Assembly (NCBI GenBank): GCA_022842285.1
Contig: JALHPV010000048.1
Coordinates: 1-32,324, forward strand
From: Kofleriaceae bacterium
GTDB taxonomy: Bacteria; Myxococcota_A; Polyangia; Haliangiales; Haliangiaceae
Direction of reading: 5' to 3'
Length of the DNA: 32,324 nt
The notes beneath the pieces were generated by a model. That model was not told the DNA's origin. It searched no databases and worked only from the letters and a program-made list of their open reading frames with translations. The translations under genes and the position numbers were made by a program. Below are positions 24,149 through 32,205 of the stretch, one piece after another. The first letter of the stretch is position 1. Each line of letters opens with the position of its first letter.

Positions 24149-25486
24149 TCACTGCATGAGGACACCATCGCCGGGGAGGCCCGTGAACTCGTCGCGCGGC
24201 AGGAGGTTCAGCCACGGGTCGGACTTCGGCGTGAAGAACACCGACTCGTAGACCATCGCATTCAGTGTCTCGAAGTCGACGGTGCCCGTGGAAGCGATGT
24301 ACGAGCTGATCTGGGGGCGGAGGACGAGCTCGTTGATCGCGGTGTCGGCGACGATCGACTGCTCGTAGCGCGCCACGATGCCCATCAGCTCAGCCTTCGA
24401 TGGCTTGCGCACACCCGCAGGCACCGCGGACTGGAGCGTCATGACGAGGGCGCGGCTCTGCTCGTCGAGGATCTGGGGTGGGCTCGTCGGCGTGCCCTCC
24501 AGCTTCCACACGGCCTGGCCGATCGCCGCCCACGCGGCGCGGTCGTCCCGAGCCGATTGGGTCGAGGCCACGCCGAGCGCCACGAAGTCGGGCACCTCGA
24601 CGGCCGCCTTCGAGACGGTGACCCGCTGCGCCATCATCGCCGCCTTCTCGATCGCTCCCAGCGCAAGGAGTGAAGGGGAACCGGGGACGTAGGGCAGGCT
24701 GAGATTGGCGCTGCGCTTCGAGCGGTCCGCGGCGAGGAGTCGGTGGTGCTCGACGATGGCGACCGTGTCGACCTTGTCCATGCGCTGCTCCGGAGCGCCA
24801 TGGGCAACTCTGCGCCACAGCGCTTCGGCGGTCTCGAGCTCGGCGCGGAATACGCTCGGTGCATAGAGGCCGGGCAGCACGTCGATGACCGTGCCCGACT
24901 GGTCGAGAACGTAGTGCGCGCTGTTGCCGGTCGTGGTGCGGACGATGCGGCGGCCATCCCCGAAGTCGAAGGTCACGCGCGGCACCGGGCGCTCGCTCGA
25001 CCAGTAGAGGACGAAGTGGTCGCGCAGGTAGTCGCTCACGCCCGTGTTCGCGTAGAGCGCGGTGCGGAAGAAGCGGCTGTTCGCGCAGGAGAGCTCCTCG
25101 TCGAGGCGACCGAGCATGCGCAGAGCGAGGATCGGCTTGTCCTGCGCCTTGGCCGCGGCCTCGGCGGCGGCGAGATCCGTGTACCAGTAGAGGCGCGAGA
25201 CGGTCGCGTAGCGCTGCCCGGCGATGGCGTCGATCTGCTTCTCCATCGCGATGCGCTCCTCGCCCGGCGGGAGCTCGTCATAGCGCTGGAGCATGTGCTC
25301 GAGGCCAACTGGCCCCTGGGCACGCACGGCCGCCAGCTCGGGTGTCATCCCGGTCGTGGTCGTGATGGCCGGGGCGATGCCGGGATTGCCGGCGCCGGTC
25401 CAGCCCGTGGTGGAGGGCATGGGGGTGGCCGACGCGGCGGCACAGCCTGCGAGGACCGAGAGCGAGAGGGGTAGCGATGAGCGCAT
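24149..25486 (-). CDS. Lipoprotein with thioredoxin-fold-like domain
   Basis: The 445-residue protein starts MRSSLPLSLSVLAGCAAAS, a lipoprotein signal with lipobox LAGC (Cys 15). After a Thr/Pro-rich linker comes LYWYTDLAAAEAAAKAQDKPI, then NSRFFRTALYANTGVSDYL and NSAHYVLDQSGTVIDVLPGLY. This order resembles DUF255/thioredoxin-like proteins that begin with a 'helix, DKPILAL strand, helix' unit. The usual CxxC is absent (SCANSRFF has one cysteine), so disulfide reductase activity is unlikely. The C-terminal half is helical and unrecognised. It precedes the OmpA-family gene with a 14-base gap, so both are probably envelope proteins expressed together. A weak box (CAGAGT) lies six bases before the ATG. 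It is divergent from the two-component system. Confidence 0.75.
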   Translation of the reverse strand: MRSSLPLSLSVLAGCAAASATPMPSTTGWTGAGNPGIAPAITTTTGMTPELAAVRAQGPVGLEHMLQRYDELPPGEERIAMEKQIDAIAGQRYATVSRLYWYTDLAAAEAAAKAQDKPILALRMLGRLDEELSCANSRFFRTALYANTGVSDYLRDHFVLYWSSERPVPRVTFDFGDGRRIVRTTTGNSAHYVLDQSGTVIDVLPGLYAPSVFRAELETAEALWRRVAHGAPEQRMDKVDTVAIVEHHRLLAADRSKRSANLSLPYVPGSPSLLALGAIEKAAMMAQRVTVSKAAVEVPDFVALGVASTQSARDDRAAWAAIGQAVWKLEGTPTSPPQILDEQSRALVMTLQSAVPAGVRKPSKAELMGIVARYEQSIVADTAINELVLRPQISSYIASTGTVDFETLNAMVYESVFFTPKSDPWLNLLPRDEFTGLPGDGVLMQ

Positions 25487-25543
25487 GCGATCACTCTGCC
25501 GATGCCGACGGCACGGCGCTGTCAGGCCCTCGTAAGCACTGCT

Positions 25544-25560
25544 CTTACACGGCCCTTACA
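25544..25560 (+). promoter_or_regulatory. Direct repeat CTTACA-N5-CTTACA upstream of the response regulator
   Basis: CTTACA occurs at 25544-25549 and again at 25555-25560, an 11-base period. OmpR/PhoB-type regulators bind tandem half-sites with about this period. The site sits between the divergent lipoprotein/OmpA genes and the regulator, so it may be an autoregulatory site serving both directions. Confidence 0.45.
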
Positions 25561-25592
25561 TGCGGCCGCGACGGGCGTGGCACGATGATGGC

Positions 25593-26276
25593 GTGCGGGT
25601 CCTCGTGGTCGAAGACGAAGCCAGCCTCCGGGAGGGGATCGTCGACTTGTTGCAGGGCGACGGCCATGACGTGGTCGCCGTGGGTGATGGCGTCGCGGGC
25701 GTGGAGTCGGGGCTGCGCACGGCCTTCGATCTGGTGGTGCTCGACCTCATGCTGCCGCGTCTCGATGGCATGGAGGTGTGTCGCAAGCTCCGGGCTGCGC
25801 GGCCGGGCATGCCGATCCTGATGCTGACGGCCCGCGGCTCCGAGGACGACAAGGTGCGGGGCCTCATGGAGGGCGCCGACGACTATGTGACGAAGCCGTT
25901 CTCGGCCCGCGAGCTCCTGGCGCGGGTGCGCGTGCTCGGTCGTCGTAACGCGGGCGCCGGCGATGCGGTCGACAGCGTCGATGCGGACGGCGCGACGCTC
26001 GATCTCGCTCGCATGATGGTGGTACGCGGCGAGGCGCGGGTGGCCTTGACGCCGCGCGAGGTGGGCATCGTGCGCTGGCTGCACAAGCACAAGGATCGCG
26101 TGGTGACGCGCGCCGAGCTGCTCGAGCACGTGTTCGGTCAACGCGGCGATCTGCAGACGCGCGCCGTCGACATGGCCATCGCCGTGCTGCGCAAGAAGGT
26201 CGAGTCCGATCCCGCGCACCCGCGCGTGATCGTCTCGGTGAAGGGCGCGGGCTACGCCTGGGGCTCGGTGGCATGA
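25593..26276 (+). CDS. OmpR/PhoB-family response regulator
   Basis: The 227-residue protein has a receiver domain (1-115) with the acidic pocket in VVEDEASLREG, phospho-acceptor D51 in VVLDLMLPRLDG, T79 and K101 (VTKPFS). A winged-helix DNA-binding domain (about 130-225) follows, with LTPREVGIVRWLHKHKDRVVTR and VDMAIAVLRKKVE and ending in VKGAGYAW. GTG 25593 is chosen because the receiver domain begins directly there (MRVLVVEDE); the upstream frame extension adds only non-homologous residues. A weak box CACGAT lies six bases before it. The histidine kinase gene overlaps by ATGA, so they form a cognate pair. Targets are unknown, but the CTTACA repeat upstream suggests autoregulation. Confidence 0.93.
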   Translation: MRVLVVEDEASLREGIVDLLQGDGHDVVAVGDGVAGVESGLRTAFDLVVLDLMLPRLDGMEVCRKLRAARPGMPILMLTARGSEDDKVRGLMEGADDYVTKPFSARELLARVRVLGRRNAGAGDAVDSVDADGATLDLARMMVVRGEARVALTPREVGIVRWLHKHKDRVVTRAELLEHVFGQRGDLQTRAVDMAIAVLRKKVESDPAHPRVIVSVKGAGYAWGSVA

Positions 26277-28417
26277 AGTTGTCGCGGACCGTCACGGCCG
26301 GAGCGGCGCTGTCGCTCGTCGTGGGCGTGCTGCTCGTGGGCTTCTTCCTCGCGGGCTGGTCCGACGTGCGCGCGCAGCAGCGAGCGGTCCTGGCGGCGCC
26401 GGCGCGCGATGCCGAGCTGCGCGGAGCCGCGCTGGCGCATGCGCTGCGCGCCGAGCTGGCGCGGGTGATCACGCGCGAGAGCGAGCGCCCGTACTTCCAC
26501 TACCAGAACCTGTTCCACGATCCGCGCGTCGGTGACATTCGGGCCGTGGCGCCGTCGCCGCTGGCGGCGCTGCCGGCGGAGCCGATCGTGCTCGGCTACT
26601 TCCAGATCGACGCGGCAGGGCGAACGACGACGCCGACGGTCAACGACGACGAGCCGTCGCTGTCGGAGCAATCAGCCCTCGCGGGCAACCAGCGGTTTCG
26701 CGCCGATGTCGCGACGCACCTCGCGGGCGTGCTCGCCGCACCGCAGACGCCGGTGGTGGTCGCCGCGGCCGATCCGGTCCCGGTCCCCAGCGACGATCGC
26801 GGGGCCACGACCCGGACGAGACCTCCTGTCGTGGCCAGCGTGGATCCGCGGCCCGCCCCCTCCGCGCAGGTCCCGGCCGAGCCGAGCCCCACGATCGTCG
26901 CGTCGAACGACCCACCGCAGCAGATCCAGCAGCAGATCCAGATCGATCCGTCGAGCTACGTGCAGAACAACATGCCGACCGAGATCTACCGCGAGCAGAA
27001 CTCGCCGCAATCCCGCAGTCGGGTGGCACCACAGCAGCGCTCGGTGAAGGCGACGCGAGGTAAGGGCTCGTCGTCCTCGAACGAGGACGAGCTCCAGCAG
27101 CAGCAGCAATCGATCGGCGAGCGCCCGGACCCCGCACCACCGCCGCCGCTGCCGGAAGCGCCGGCCCATCCGCCGTCGTCCCCCGTGGCGGTCCTGCCGT
27201 CCGAGCAGCGGCGTCAGGAGGAGGAGACCGCGCAAGAGGCGGCCGCGCCGGCGGTCGTCGACACCACCGTCACCGAGCCCACCAAGCCTCGGAAGCGCGG
27301 GCGCCGCAAGCCACCGCCCGTCGAGCCCGTGGCCGAGGTGCCGGCCGCCCCCATCACCATCACCATCTCGCCCCTCGAGCTCTCGACGCACTCCTTCCGG
27401 GGCGAGCCGACGCTCGTCGCGCTGCGCCACGTCGAGACGCCCGACGGCACCCTCGCCCAGGGCTTCGTCATCGATCGCACGGCACTCGCCCGGTGGGTCG
27501 ACGGCCGTGCGACGGATCTCGACGCGGCGCTGCGCCCGGGCGACGAGGCCGGGGCGACGGCGATCGCGCCGGGCTGGCACCTCGAGGTCGCGCCCGCGCC
27601 GCTCGCGATGACCACGGCCACGACCGCGGCCTCGGAGCTCGTGCGCGAGTTCACGTGGCGGTTTGCCGGACTCGCCGCGCTCGCGATGCTGGCCGCGGCG
27701 TTCGTCGTGTGGCTCGTGGCGCGGGCCGAGCAGCTGGCCCGCGAGCGTAGCTCGTTCGCTGCCGCCGCCGCCCACGAGCTCCGCACCCCGCTCGCTGGAC
27801 TCCAGCTCTACGGTGACATGCTCGCCGACGACCTCGGTGACCCGAACAAGCTACGTGACTACGCCCGGCGCATGAGCGAGGAGGCCGCACGCCTCGGCCG
27901 CGTCGTCTCCAACGTCCTCGGGTTCTCGCAGCTCGAGCGCGGCAACCTCGCCATCGACGTGCGCGAAGCGTCGCTCGGCGATGCGCTCCAGGAGCTCGCC
28001 ACTCGTGCCGAGCCGGCTCTCGATCGCGCCGGCGCCATGCTCGCTCTCGACATCCCGCCGAACATCACCGCGCGCTTCGATCGCGACGCGCTCGCTCGGA
28101 TCGTGGGCAACCTCGTCGACAACGCCGAGAAGTACAGCCGCGGCGCCGAGGATCGCACCATCGAGCTCGCCGTCCGGGCAGCGGACAACGGTGCCGCCGA
28201 GATCAGCGTCTCGGACCATGGGCCCGGCATCACCGCCGCGGCCCGGACGCGCCTGTTTCGACCGTTCTCGCGCGGCGTCACCAGTGATGGTCCGGCCGGT
28301 CTGGGCCTCGGGCTCGCGCTATCGCGATCGCTGGCCCGCGCGATGGGCGGCGACCTCGAGCACCGGCCGACGGCGACCGGGACGACGTTCGTGCTGCGGC
28401 TCCCCGCGAAGGTCTGA
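26273..28417 (+). CDS. Sensor histidine kinase with very long low-complexity sensor region
   Basis: The 714-residue protein has membrane helix 1 (about 10-28), a 430-residue extracytoplasmic region and helix 2 (about 463-483). The cytoplasmic kinase core has H-box AAAHELRTPLAG (H501), N-box NLVDNAEKYSRG (about 613-624), G-boxes DHGPGI and GLGLGLAL, and an FRPFSRG F-box. The kinase core is complete. The sensor region is unusual: ordered ends are separated by about 200 residues rich in Pro, Gln, Ser and Arg (for example QQIQQQIQ, LQQQQQS, PPPPLPEAPAHPP, KPRKRGRRKPPP). This should be flexible and could span the periplasm or contact peptidoglycan. No HAMP domain is apparent between helix 2 and the H-box. 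Co-translated with the regulator. Confidence 0.93.
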   Translation: MKLSRTVTAGAALSLVVGVLLVGFFLAGWSDVRAQQRAVLAAPARDAELRGAALAHALRAELARVITRESERPYFHYQNLFHDPRVGDIRAVAPSPLAALPAEPIVLGYFQIDAAGRTTTPTVNDDEPSLSEQSALAGNQRFRADVATHLAGVLAAPQTPVVVAAADPVPVPSDDRGATTRTRPPVVASVDPRPAPSAQVPAEPSPTIVASNDPPQQIQQQIQIDPSSYVQNNMPTEIYREQNSPQSRSRVAPQQRSVKATRGKGSSSSNEDELQQQQQSIGERPDPAPPPPLPEAPAHPPSSPVAVLPSEQRRQEEETAQEAAAPAVVDTTVTEPTKPRKRGRRKPPPVEPVAEVPAAPITITISPLELSTHSFRGEPTLVALRHVETPDGTLAQGFVIDRTALARWVDGRATDLDAALRPGDEAGATAIAPGWHLEVAPAPLAMTTATTAASELVREFTWRFAGLAALAMLAAAFVVWLVARAEQLARERSSFAAAAAHELRTPLAGLQLYGDMLADDLGDPNKLRDYARRMSEEAARLGRVVSNVLGFSQLERGNLAIDVREASLGDALQELATRAEPALDRAGAMLALDIPPNITARFDRDALARIVGNLVDNAEKYSRGAEDRTIELAVRAADNGAAEISVSDHGPGITAAARTRLFRPFSRGVTSDGPAGLGLGLALSRSLARAMGGDLEHRPTATGTTFVLRLPAKV

Positions 28418-28499
28418 GCGCCTGCGCCCGGAGCAGCGTCGGCCCACGGTGATCTCGCATGACGCCGGCACGACGCTTCGGGTCGCCGGGCCCGCGGGC

Positions 28500-29243
28500 T
28501 TAGAACGTGTCCTTCCATGCCCGGAGGGCACGGAAGACCTCGTGCGGCTCGCGGGAGGCCGCGCCGTGGGCGAGCGCGGCCTCGATGACCGCGGGCTCGC
28601 TGCAGCGGAGGAACGGGTTGGTCGCGAGCTCGAGGTCCACGGTCGACGGTGTCGACGGCGCGGGGATCGCGGCGGCGCGGTCCGCCACCGCGCGGTTGGA
28701 CGGCTCGACGGCGGCCGCGAACCGGAGATTGCTCTGCGTGTACTCGTGGCCGAAGTAGAGGCGCGTCTCGCCGGGGAGGGCGGCGAGCTTCATGAGCGAG
28801 GCGTGCATCATGGCCGGATCGCCTTCGAACATGCGGCCGCAGCCGGCGCCGAACAGCGTGTCTCCGGTGAAGACGGCGTCGGCGATGCGAAAGCTGATCG
28901 CCCCGAGCGTGTGGCCGGGGTTATCGATCGCGTAGGCGCGGAGGTTGGCGGTCTCGGTCCACTCCTCGTCGGCGAGCCGCTGGGTGACTCCCTTGATCTT
29001 CTCGCTGTCCTTCGCGCTGGCGACGACCGGCAGGCCGGGACGGGCCGTGGTGAGGTCGGGCACGCCGCCGACGTGGTCCCAGTGGTGATGCGTGAGCCAG
29101 ATCGCGGCCAGCTCGACCCCCGCGCGCTCCAGCGCAGCCTCGACCGGCGCGGCCGCGCTGGGATCGACCACCGCCGCCTGCGTGCCCTCGATAACGAGGT
29201 AGGCGAAGTTGTCTTTGAGGCACGGCACGGCGACGACGCGCAT
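28500..29243 (-). CDS. gloB: Hydroxyacylglutathione hydrolase-type metallo-beta-lactamase (glyoxalase II)
   Basis: The 247-residue protein belongs to the metallo-beta-lactamase fold and looks like glyoxalase II, which hydrolyses S-D-lactoylglutathione to lactate and glutathione. It starts MRVVAVPCLKDNFAYLV, typical of GloB. Metal ligands are THHHWDHVGG (H52, H54, D56, H57), a later NPGHTLGAISF histidine, FTGDTLF and YFGHEY. The C-terminal HAGH-type region (LRFAAAVEPSNRAV, NPFLR) is present, so GloB is preferred over generic hydrolases. ATG 29243 follows TACGTT by six bases. It is divergent from the oxidoreductase gene through a shared promoter site. An upstream in-frame extension has no homology and overlaps that gene. 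Confidence 0.92.
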   Translation of the reverse strand: MRVVAVPCLKDNFAYLVIEGTQAAVVDPSAAAPVEAALERAGVELAAIWLTHHHWDHVGGVPDLTTARPGLPVVASAKDSEKIKGVTQRLADEEWTETANLRAYAIDNPGHTLGAISFRIADAVFTGDTLFGAGCGRMFEGDPAMMHASLMKLAALPGETRLYFGHEYTQSNLRFAAAVEPSNRAVADRAAAIPAPSTPSTVDLELATNPFLRCSEPAVIEAALAHGAASREPHEVFRALRAWKDTF

Positions 29244-29249
29244 GGGACG

Positions 29250-29259
29250 AACGTACAGT
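29250..29259. promoter_or_regulatory. Overlapping divergent -10 boxes around GTAC
   Basis: The minus-strand TACGTT (29250-29255) ends six bases before the gloB ATG. The plus-strand TACAGT (29254-29259) ends six bases before ATG 29266. They share the central TA, exactly as at 12742-12751. The intergenic gap is 22 bases. Confidence 0.55.
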
Positions 29260-29265
29260 CCAGGC

Positions 29266-30300
29266 ATGGGAATGCAAGCGATGGTTCTCCGCGAGCACGG
29301 CGGTCCCGACGTGCTGCGCATGGAGACGCTCTCGATCCCCGAGCCCGGACCGGGTGAGGCGCGGGTACGCGTGCGAGCGGTCGCGCTGAACCACATCGAC
29401 ATCTGGGTGCGCAAAGGCGGACCGGCGTTTCATCTCGAGTACCCGCATCGACTCGGCGCGGATATCGCGGGGACGATCGATGCGGTGGGCCCCGGCGTGA
29501 CCGCCGAGGTCGGCGCGCGGTGTGTCGTGCAGCCCGGCGTGTCGTGTGGCCGGTGCGCGTCGTGCCTCGGTGGTCACGACAACCTGTGCCGGTACTACAA
29601 GATCCTCGGCGAGAACACGCAGGGCGGTTACGCGGAGTACATCGTCGTCCCGGCGGTGAACCTCGCGCCGTATCCCCACCCTGACTTCACCTTTCCGCAG
29701 GCCGCCTCCTGCCTCCTGCCGTTCCTCACCGCGTGGCAGATGGTGGTGCACAAGGCGCGTGTGCAGCCGGGCGACACGGTGCTGGTACATGGCGCGGGCT
29801 CCGGCATCGGCGTGGCCGCGATCCAGATCGCGAAGCTGCACGGCGCCCGGGTCATCACGACGGCGAGCAGCGCCGAGAAGCTGGCGCAGGCACAGCAGCT
29901 CGGTGCCGATCACGTGATCGACTACACGCAGGTCGACTTCGCGGCAGAGTGCCGCACGTTGACCGGCAAGCGTGGCGTCGACGCCGTGATCGAGCATGTC
30001 GGGGGCGACGTGTTCGCGAGCAGCATCAAGGCCACACGCAACGGCGGTCGCATCGTCACGTGCGGCGCGACGGCCGGTTTTCATCCGAGCATCGACCTGC
30101 GGCACATCTTCTTCCGGCAGATCGAGATCCTCGGCTCGACGATGGGGAGCAAGGCGGATCTCCTCGCGGTGCTCGGGCACGTCGCCGCCGGTCGGCTCGC
30201 GCCGGTCGTCTACCGGCAGCTGCCGCTCGCGGCCGCCGCCGATGCGCATCGCATCCTCGAGGAGCGCCGGGGCTTCGGCAAGGTGGTGCTCGAGCCATGA
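29266..30300 (+). CDS. Zinc-containing quinone oxidoreductase / alcohol dehydrogenase family
   Basis: The 344-residue MDR-superfamily enzyme begins MGMQAMVLREHGGPDVLRM. The GroES-like domain has NHIDIWVRKG where classical alcohol dehydrogenases carry the catalytic-zinc cysteine, so catalytic zinc is probably absent. Four cysteines in CGRCASCLGGHDNLC match the structural zinc loop. The Rossmann domain has VLVHGAGSGIGVAAIQIAKL for NAD(P) binding. This combination fits quinone-oxidoreductase-like reductases. ATG 29266 is preferred over 29272 because TACAGT ends six bases before it. It is divergent from gloB; a detoxification link (reactive carbonyls) is plausible but inferred. The ABC transporter ATPase follows by ATGA overlap, so the three genes are likely one operon. 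Confidence 0.9.
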   Translation: MGMQAMVLREHGGPDVLRMETLSIPEPGPGEARVRVRAVALNHIDIWVRKGGPAFHLEYPHRLGADIAGTIDAVGPGVTAEVGARCVVQPGVSCGRCASCLGGHDNLCRYYKILGENTQGGYAEYIVVPAVNLAPYPHPDFTFPQAASCLLPFLTAWQMVVHKARVQPGDTVLVHGAGSGIGVAAIQIAKLHGARVITTASSAEKLAQAQQLGADHVIDYTQVDFAAECRTLTGKRGVDAVIEHVGGDVFASSIKATRNGGRIVTCGATAGFHPSIDLRHIFFRQIEILGSTMGSKADLLAVLGHVAAGRLAPVVYRQLPLAAAADAHRILEERRGFGKVVLEP

Positions 30301-31229
30301 CGACGGCGCTCTCACTGCGGGGGCTCGGCAAGGACTACGGCGCCCGGAAGGCGGTCCACGCCCTCGATCTCGATGTGGAGCGCGGGGAGTGTCTCGGCCT
30401 CCTCGGCCCGAACGGCGCGGGCAAGACGACGACCATCTCGATGGCCTGCGGCGTCGTCACGCCGACGCGCGGCACGATCGCCATCGGTGGGATCGAGCTC
30501 GCGCGCGATCCCCACGGCGCGAAGCGAAAGCTCGGGCTCGTGCCGCAGCAGCTCGCCGTCTACGACGAGCTGTCGGCGCTCCAGAACCTGCGCTACTTCG
30601 GCGCGCTCTACGGCCTGCGCGGCGACGAGCTGGCTCACCGCATCGACTGGGCCCTCGGCGTCGTCGGTCTGCGCGAGCGCGCGACGGACATCGTGAAGAC
30701 CTACTCGGGGGGCATGCAGCGTCGGCTGAATCTCGCGTCGGGCATCGTGCACAAGCCGGAGGTCCTCGTGCTCGACGAGCCGACCGTGGGCGTCGATCCA
30801 CAGAGCCGCAATCACATCTTCGAGACGGTGAAGGCGCTGCAGGGCGACGGCATGACGATCGTCTATACGTCGCACTACATGGAGGAGGTCGAGGCCCTCT
30901 GCGACCGCGTGGCGATCATCGACGGCGGCGCCATCGTAGCCGTCGGGACGATCGCGGAGCTGGTCGCCGAGCACTCGCAGCGCGGGGTGGCCGTCGACCT
31001 CGCAGGCACGCCCGAGCAAGTGGCCGCGGCCGAAGCGGCGGCCGCCGCACACGGAGTGGTCGAGCGGGTCGACGGCGAGCTCCGCATCGTCCCCACCGCG
31101 GGGTTGGCCCCGGTCGTGGCGGCCCTCGAGAGTACGGGGGCCACCATCGAGCGCATCGAGTCGCACCGCGCGAGCCTCGAGACCGCGTTCCTCGCCCTCA
31201 CGGGCAAGACGTTGCGAGACGACGCATGA
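30297..31229 (+). CDS. ABC-2 type transporter ATP-binding protein
   Basis: The 310-residue ATPase has Walker [10 protein letters not shown] (37-45), Q-loop LVPQQL, signature YSGGM (136-140), Walker B VLVLDEP (156-162) and H-loop TSHYMEE. After the nucleotide-binding domain (about 1-225) there is an extra C-terminal region of about 80 residues ending in [13 protein letters not shown], common in drug/lipid or antibiotic exporters (CcmA/DrrA-like). It starts in ATGA overlap with the oxidoreductase stop and ends in ATGA overlap with the permease gene, indicating tight coupling. The substrate cannot be deduced. Confidence 0.93.
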   Translation: MTTALSLRGLGKDYGARKAVHALDLDVERGECLGLLGPNGAGKTTTISMACGVVTPTRGTIAIGGIELARDPHGAKRKLGLVPQQLAVYDELSALQNLRYFGALYGLRGDELAHRIDWALGVVGLRERATDIVKTYSGGMQRRLNLASGIVHKPEVLVLDEPTVGVDPQSRNHIFETVKALQGDGMTIVYTSHYMEEVEALCDRVAIIDGGAIVAVGTIAELVAEHSQRGVAVDLAGTPEQVAAAEAAAAAHGVVERVDGELRIVPTAGLAPVVAALESTGATIERIESHRASLETAFLALTGKTLRDDA

Positions 31230-31975
31230 TCATCGCCTCCATTCGCAAGGACTGCTGGTTGCTGCTCCGCGATCGCGGCGCGCTGCTCTCGCTGTTCCTC
31301 CTGCCGATCGTGTTCATCCTGACCTTCGGCCTGATGTTCAGCGGCGGGGGTGGCGAACCGGGCAAGGGGCTGCCCATCACGAGCTTCCAGATCACGGTCC
31401 CCGGCAACGCGGTGCTGTTCGGCTTCTACATCGCGCTCACCGTCGCGGTCACGTTCGCCACCGAGCGTCGGACCGGCACGTGGCGCCGCCTGCTCGCCGC
31501 CCCGGTACCGCGTTCACACGCCTTGCTCGCCACGCTGGTGCCCTACTTCCTGATCGGCTGCGCTCAGCTCGCGTTCCTGTTCGGGCTGGGCGCCGGCGTG
31601 TTCGGCATGGAGGTGCGCGGCTCGGTGCTCGCGCTCGTCGTGCTGTCGCTGTGCGTGGTCCTGTGCGCCGTATGCCTGGGGCTGCTCTTCGCCGCCTTCG
31701 GCGGAACGGAACGGCAGCTCGGCGCGATGGGCTCGGTCACGCTGCTCGTGATGGGGCTCCTCGGCGGCTGCATGATGCCGCGGGTCGTCATGCCGGTAGC
31801 GATGCAGAAGGTCGGGCTGACCATGCCGCACGCGTGGGCGCTCGACGGCTACTACGCCGCCCTCGTCGAACCGTCGACGACGCTCATGGACGTGATGCCG
31901 TCGATCGGCGCGCTGCTCGGGTTCTCCGCGATCTTCGCGTTCGCCGGCCTCTCGCTGTTCAAGTTCGAGCGCTAG
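31226..31975 (+). CDS. ABC-2 type permease, short form
   Basis: The 249-residue permease has about six membrane helices: LLSLFLLPIVFILTFGLMF (near residue 20), AVLFGFYIALTVAVTFA, LLATLVPYFLIGCAQLAFLF, ALVVLSLCVVLCAVCLGLLF, VTLLVMGLLGGCMMP, and a last one near IGALLGFSAIFAFAGLSLF. Typical ABC-2 relatives have a periplasmic domain of 100 or more residues between helix 1 and the VPGNAVLFG motif. Here only about 20 residues (GGGGEPGKGLPITSFQIT) lie there, so the external domain is missing without frame disruption. It pairs with the ATPase to form an exporter. The following repeats begin about 45 bases after the stop. Confidence 0.88.
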   Translation: MIIASIRKDCWLLLRDRGALLSLFLLPIVFILTFGLMFSGGGGEPGKGLPITSFQITVPGNAVLFGFYIALTVAVTFATERRTGTWRRLLAAPVPRSHALLATLVPYFLIGCAQLAFLFGLGAGVFGMEVRGSVLALVVLSLCVVLCAVCLGLLFAAFGGTERQLGAMGSVTLLVMGLLGGCMMPRVVMPVAMQKVGLTMPHAWALDGYYAALVEPSTTLMDVMPSIGALLGFSAIFAFAGLSLFKFER

Positions 31976-32020
31976 CTCGCAACGCGCCGCAGGGCGTTGC
32001 CGCAGGACGTTGTCCACGCC

Positions 32021-32070
32021 GGTGCCGCACGCTGGTGCCCCAGGACGGTGCCGCACGCCGGTGCCCCAGA
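32021..32070. repeat. Two 23-bp imperfect tandem units
   Basis: GGTGCCGCACG[C/T]... units at 32021-32043 and 32048-32070 differ at one base and are 27 bases apart. The second runs into the larger repeat starting at 32053, whose second copy at 32206 begins with the same GCACGCCGGTGCCCCAG. Confidence 0.7.
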
Positions 32071-32171
32071 TTCTCAACGCCAAGACGCCATAGACGCCAA
32101 GGTAAGAGGGTTCGAAGGCCCTTCGGGCCGGACGTCCGCGATGGTGCCGATTCAAGTTCGCGCGCATGCGC
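32053..32171. repeat. 119-bp direct repeat, copy 1
   Basis: This stretch is identical to 32206-32324, giving a 153-bp period with a 34-bp spacer (32172-32205). Inside are three ACGCCA steps (ACGCCAAG, ACGCCATAG, ACGCCAAG), a GGCCC-TTC-GGGCC hairpin at 32117-32129 and CGCGCATGCGC palindromic sequence at the end. Any long minus-strand frame here is produced by the repeat and has no coding character. Confidence 0.95.
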
Positions 32172-32205
32172 GATCGCCTCATCACGGGCATCGTCGTGGG
32201 GTTCT

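Noticed and set aside
28484-28499. GC-rich palindrome after gloB as an intrinsic terminator
   Set aside because: GCCCGCGGGC is short, lacks a T-run, and such palindromes are frequent by chance at this base composition.
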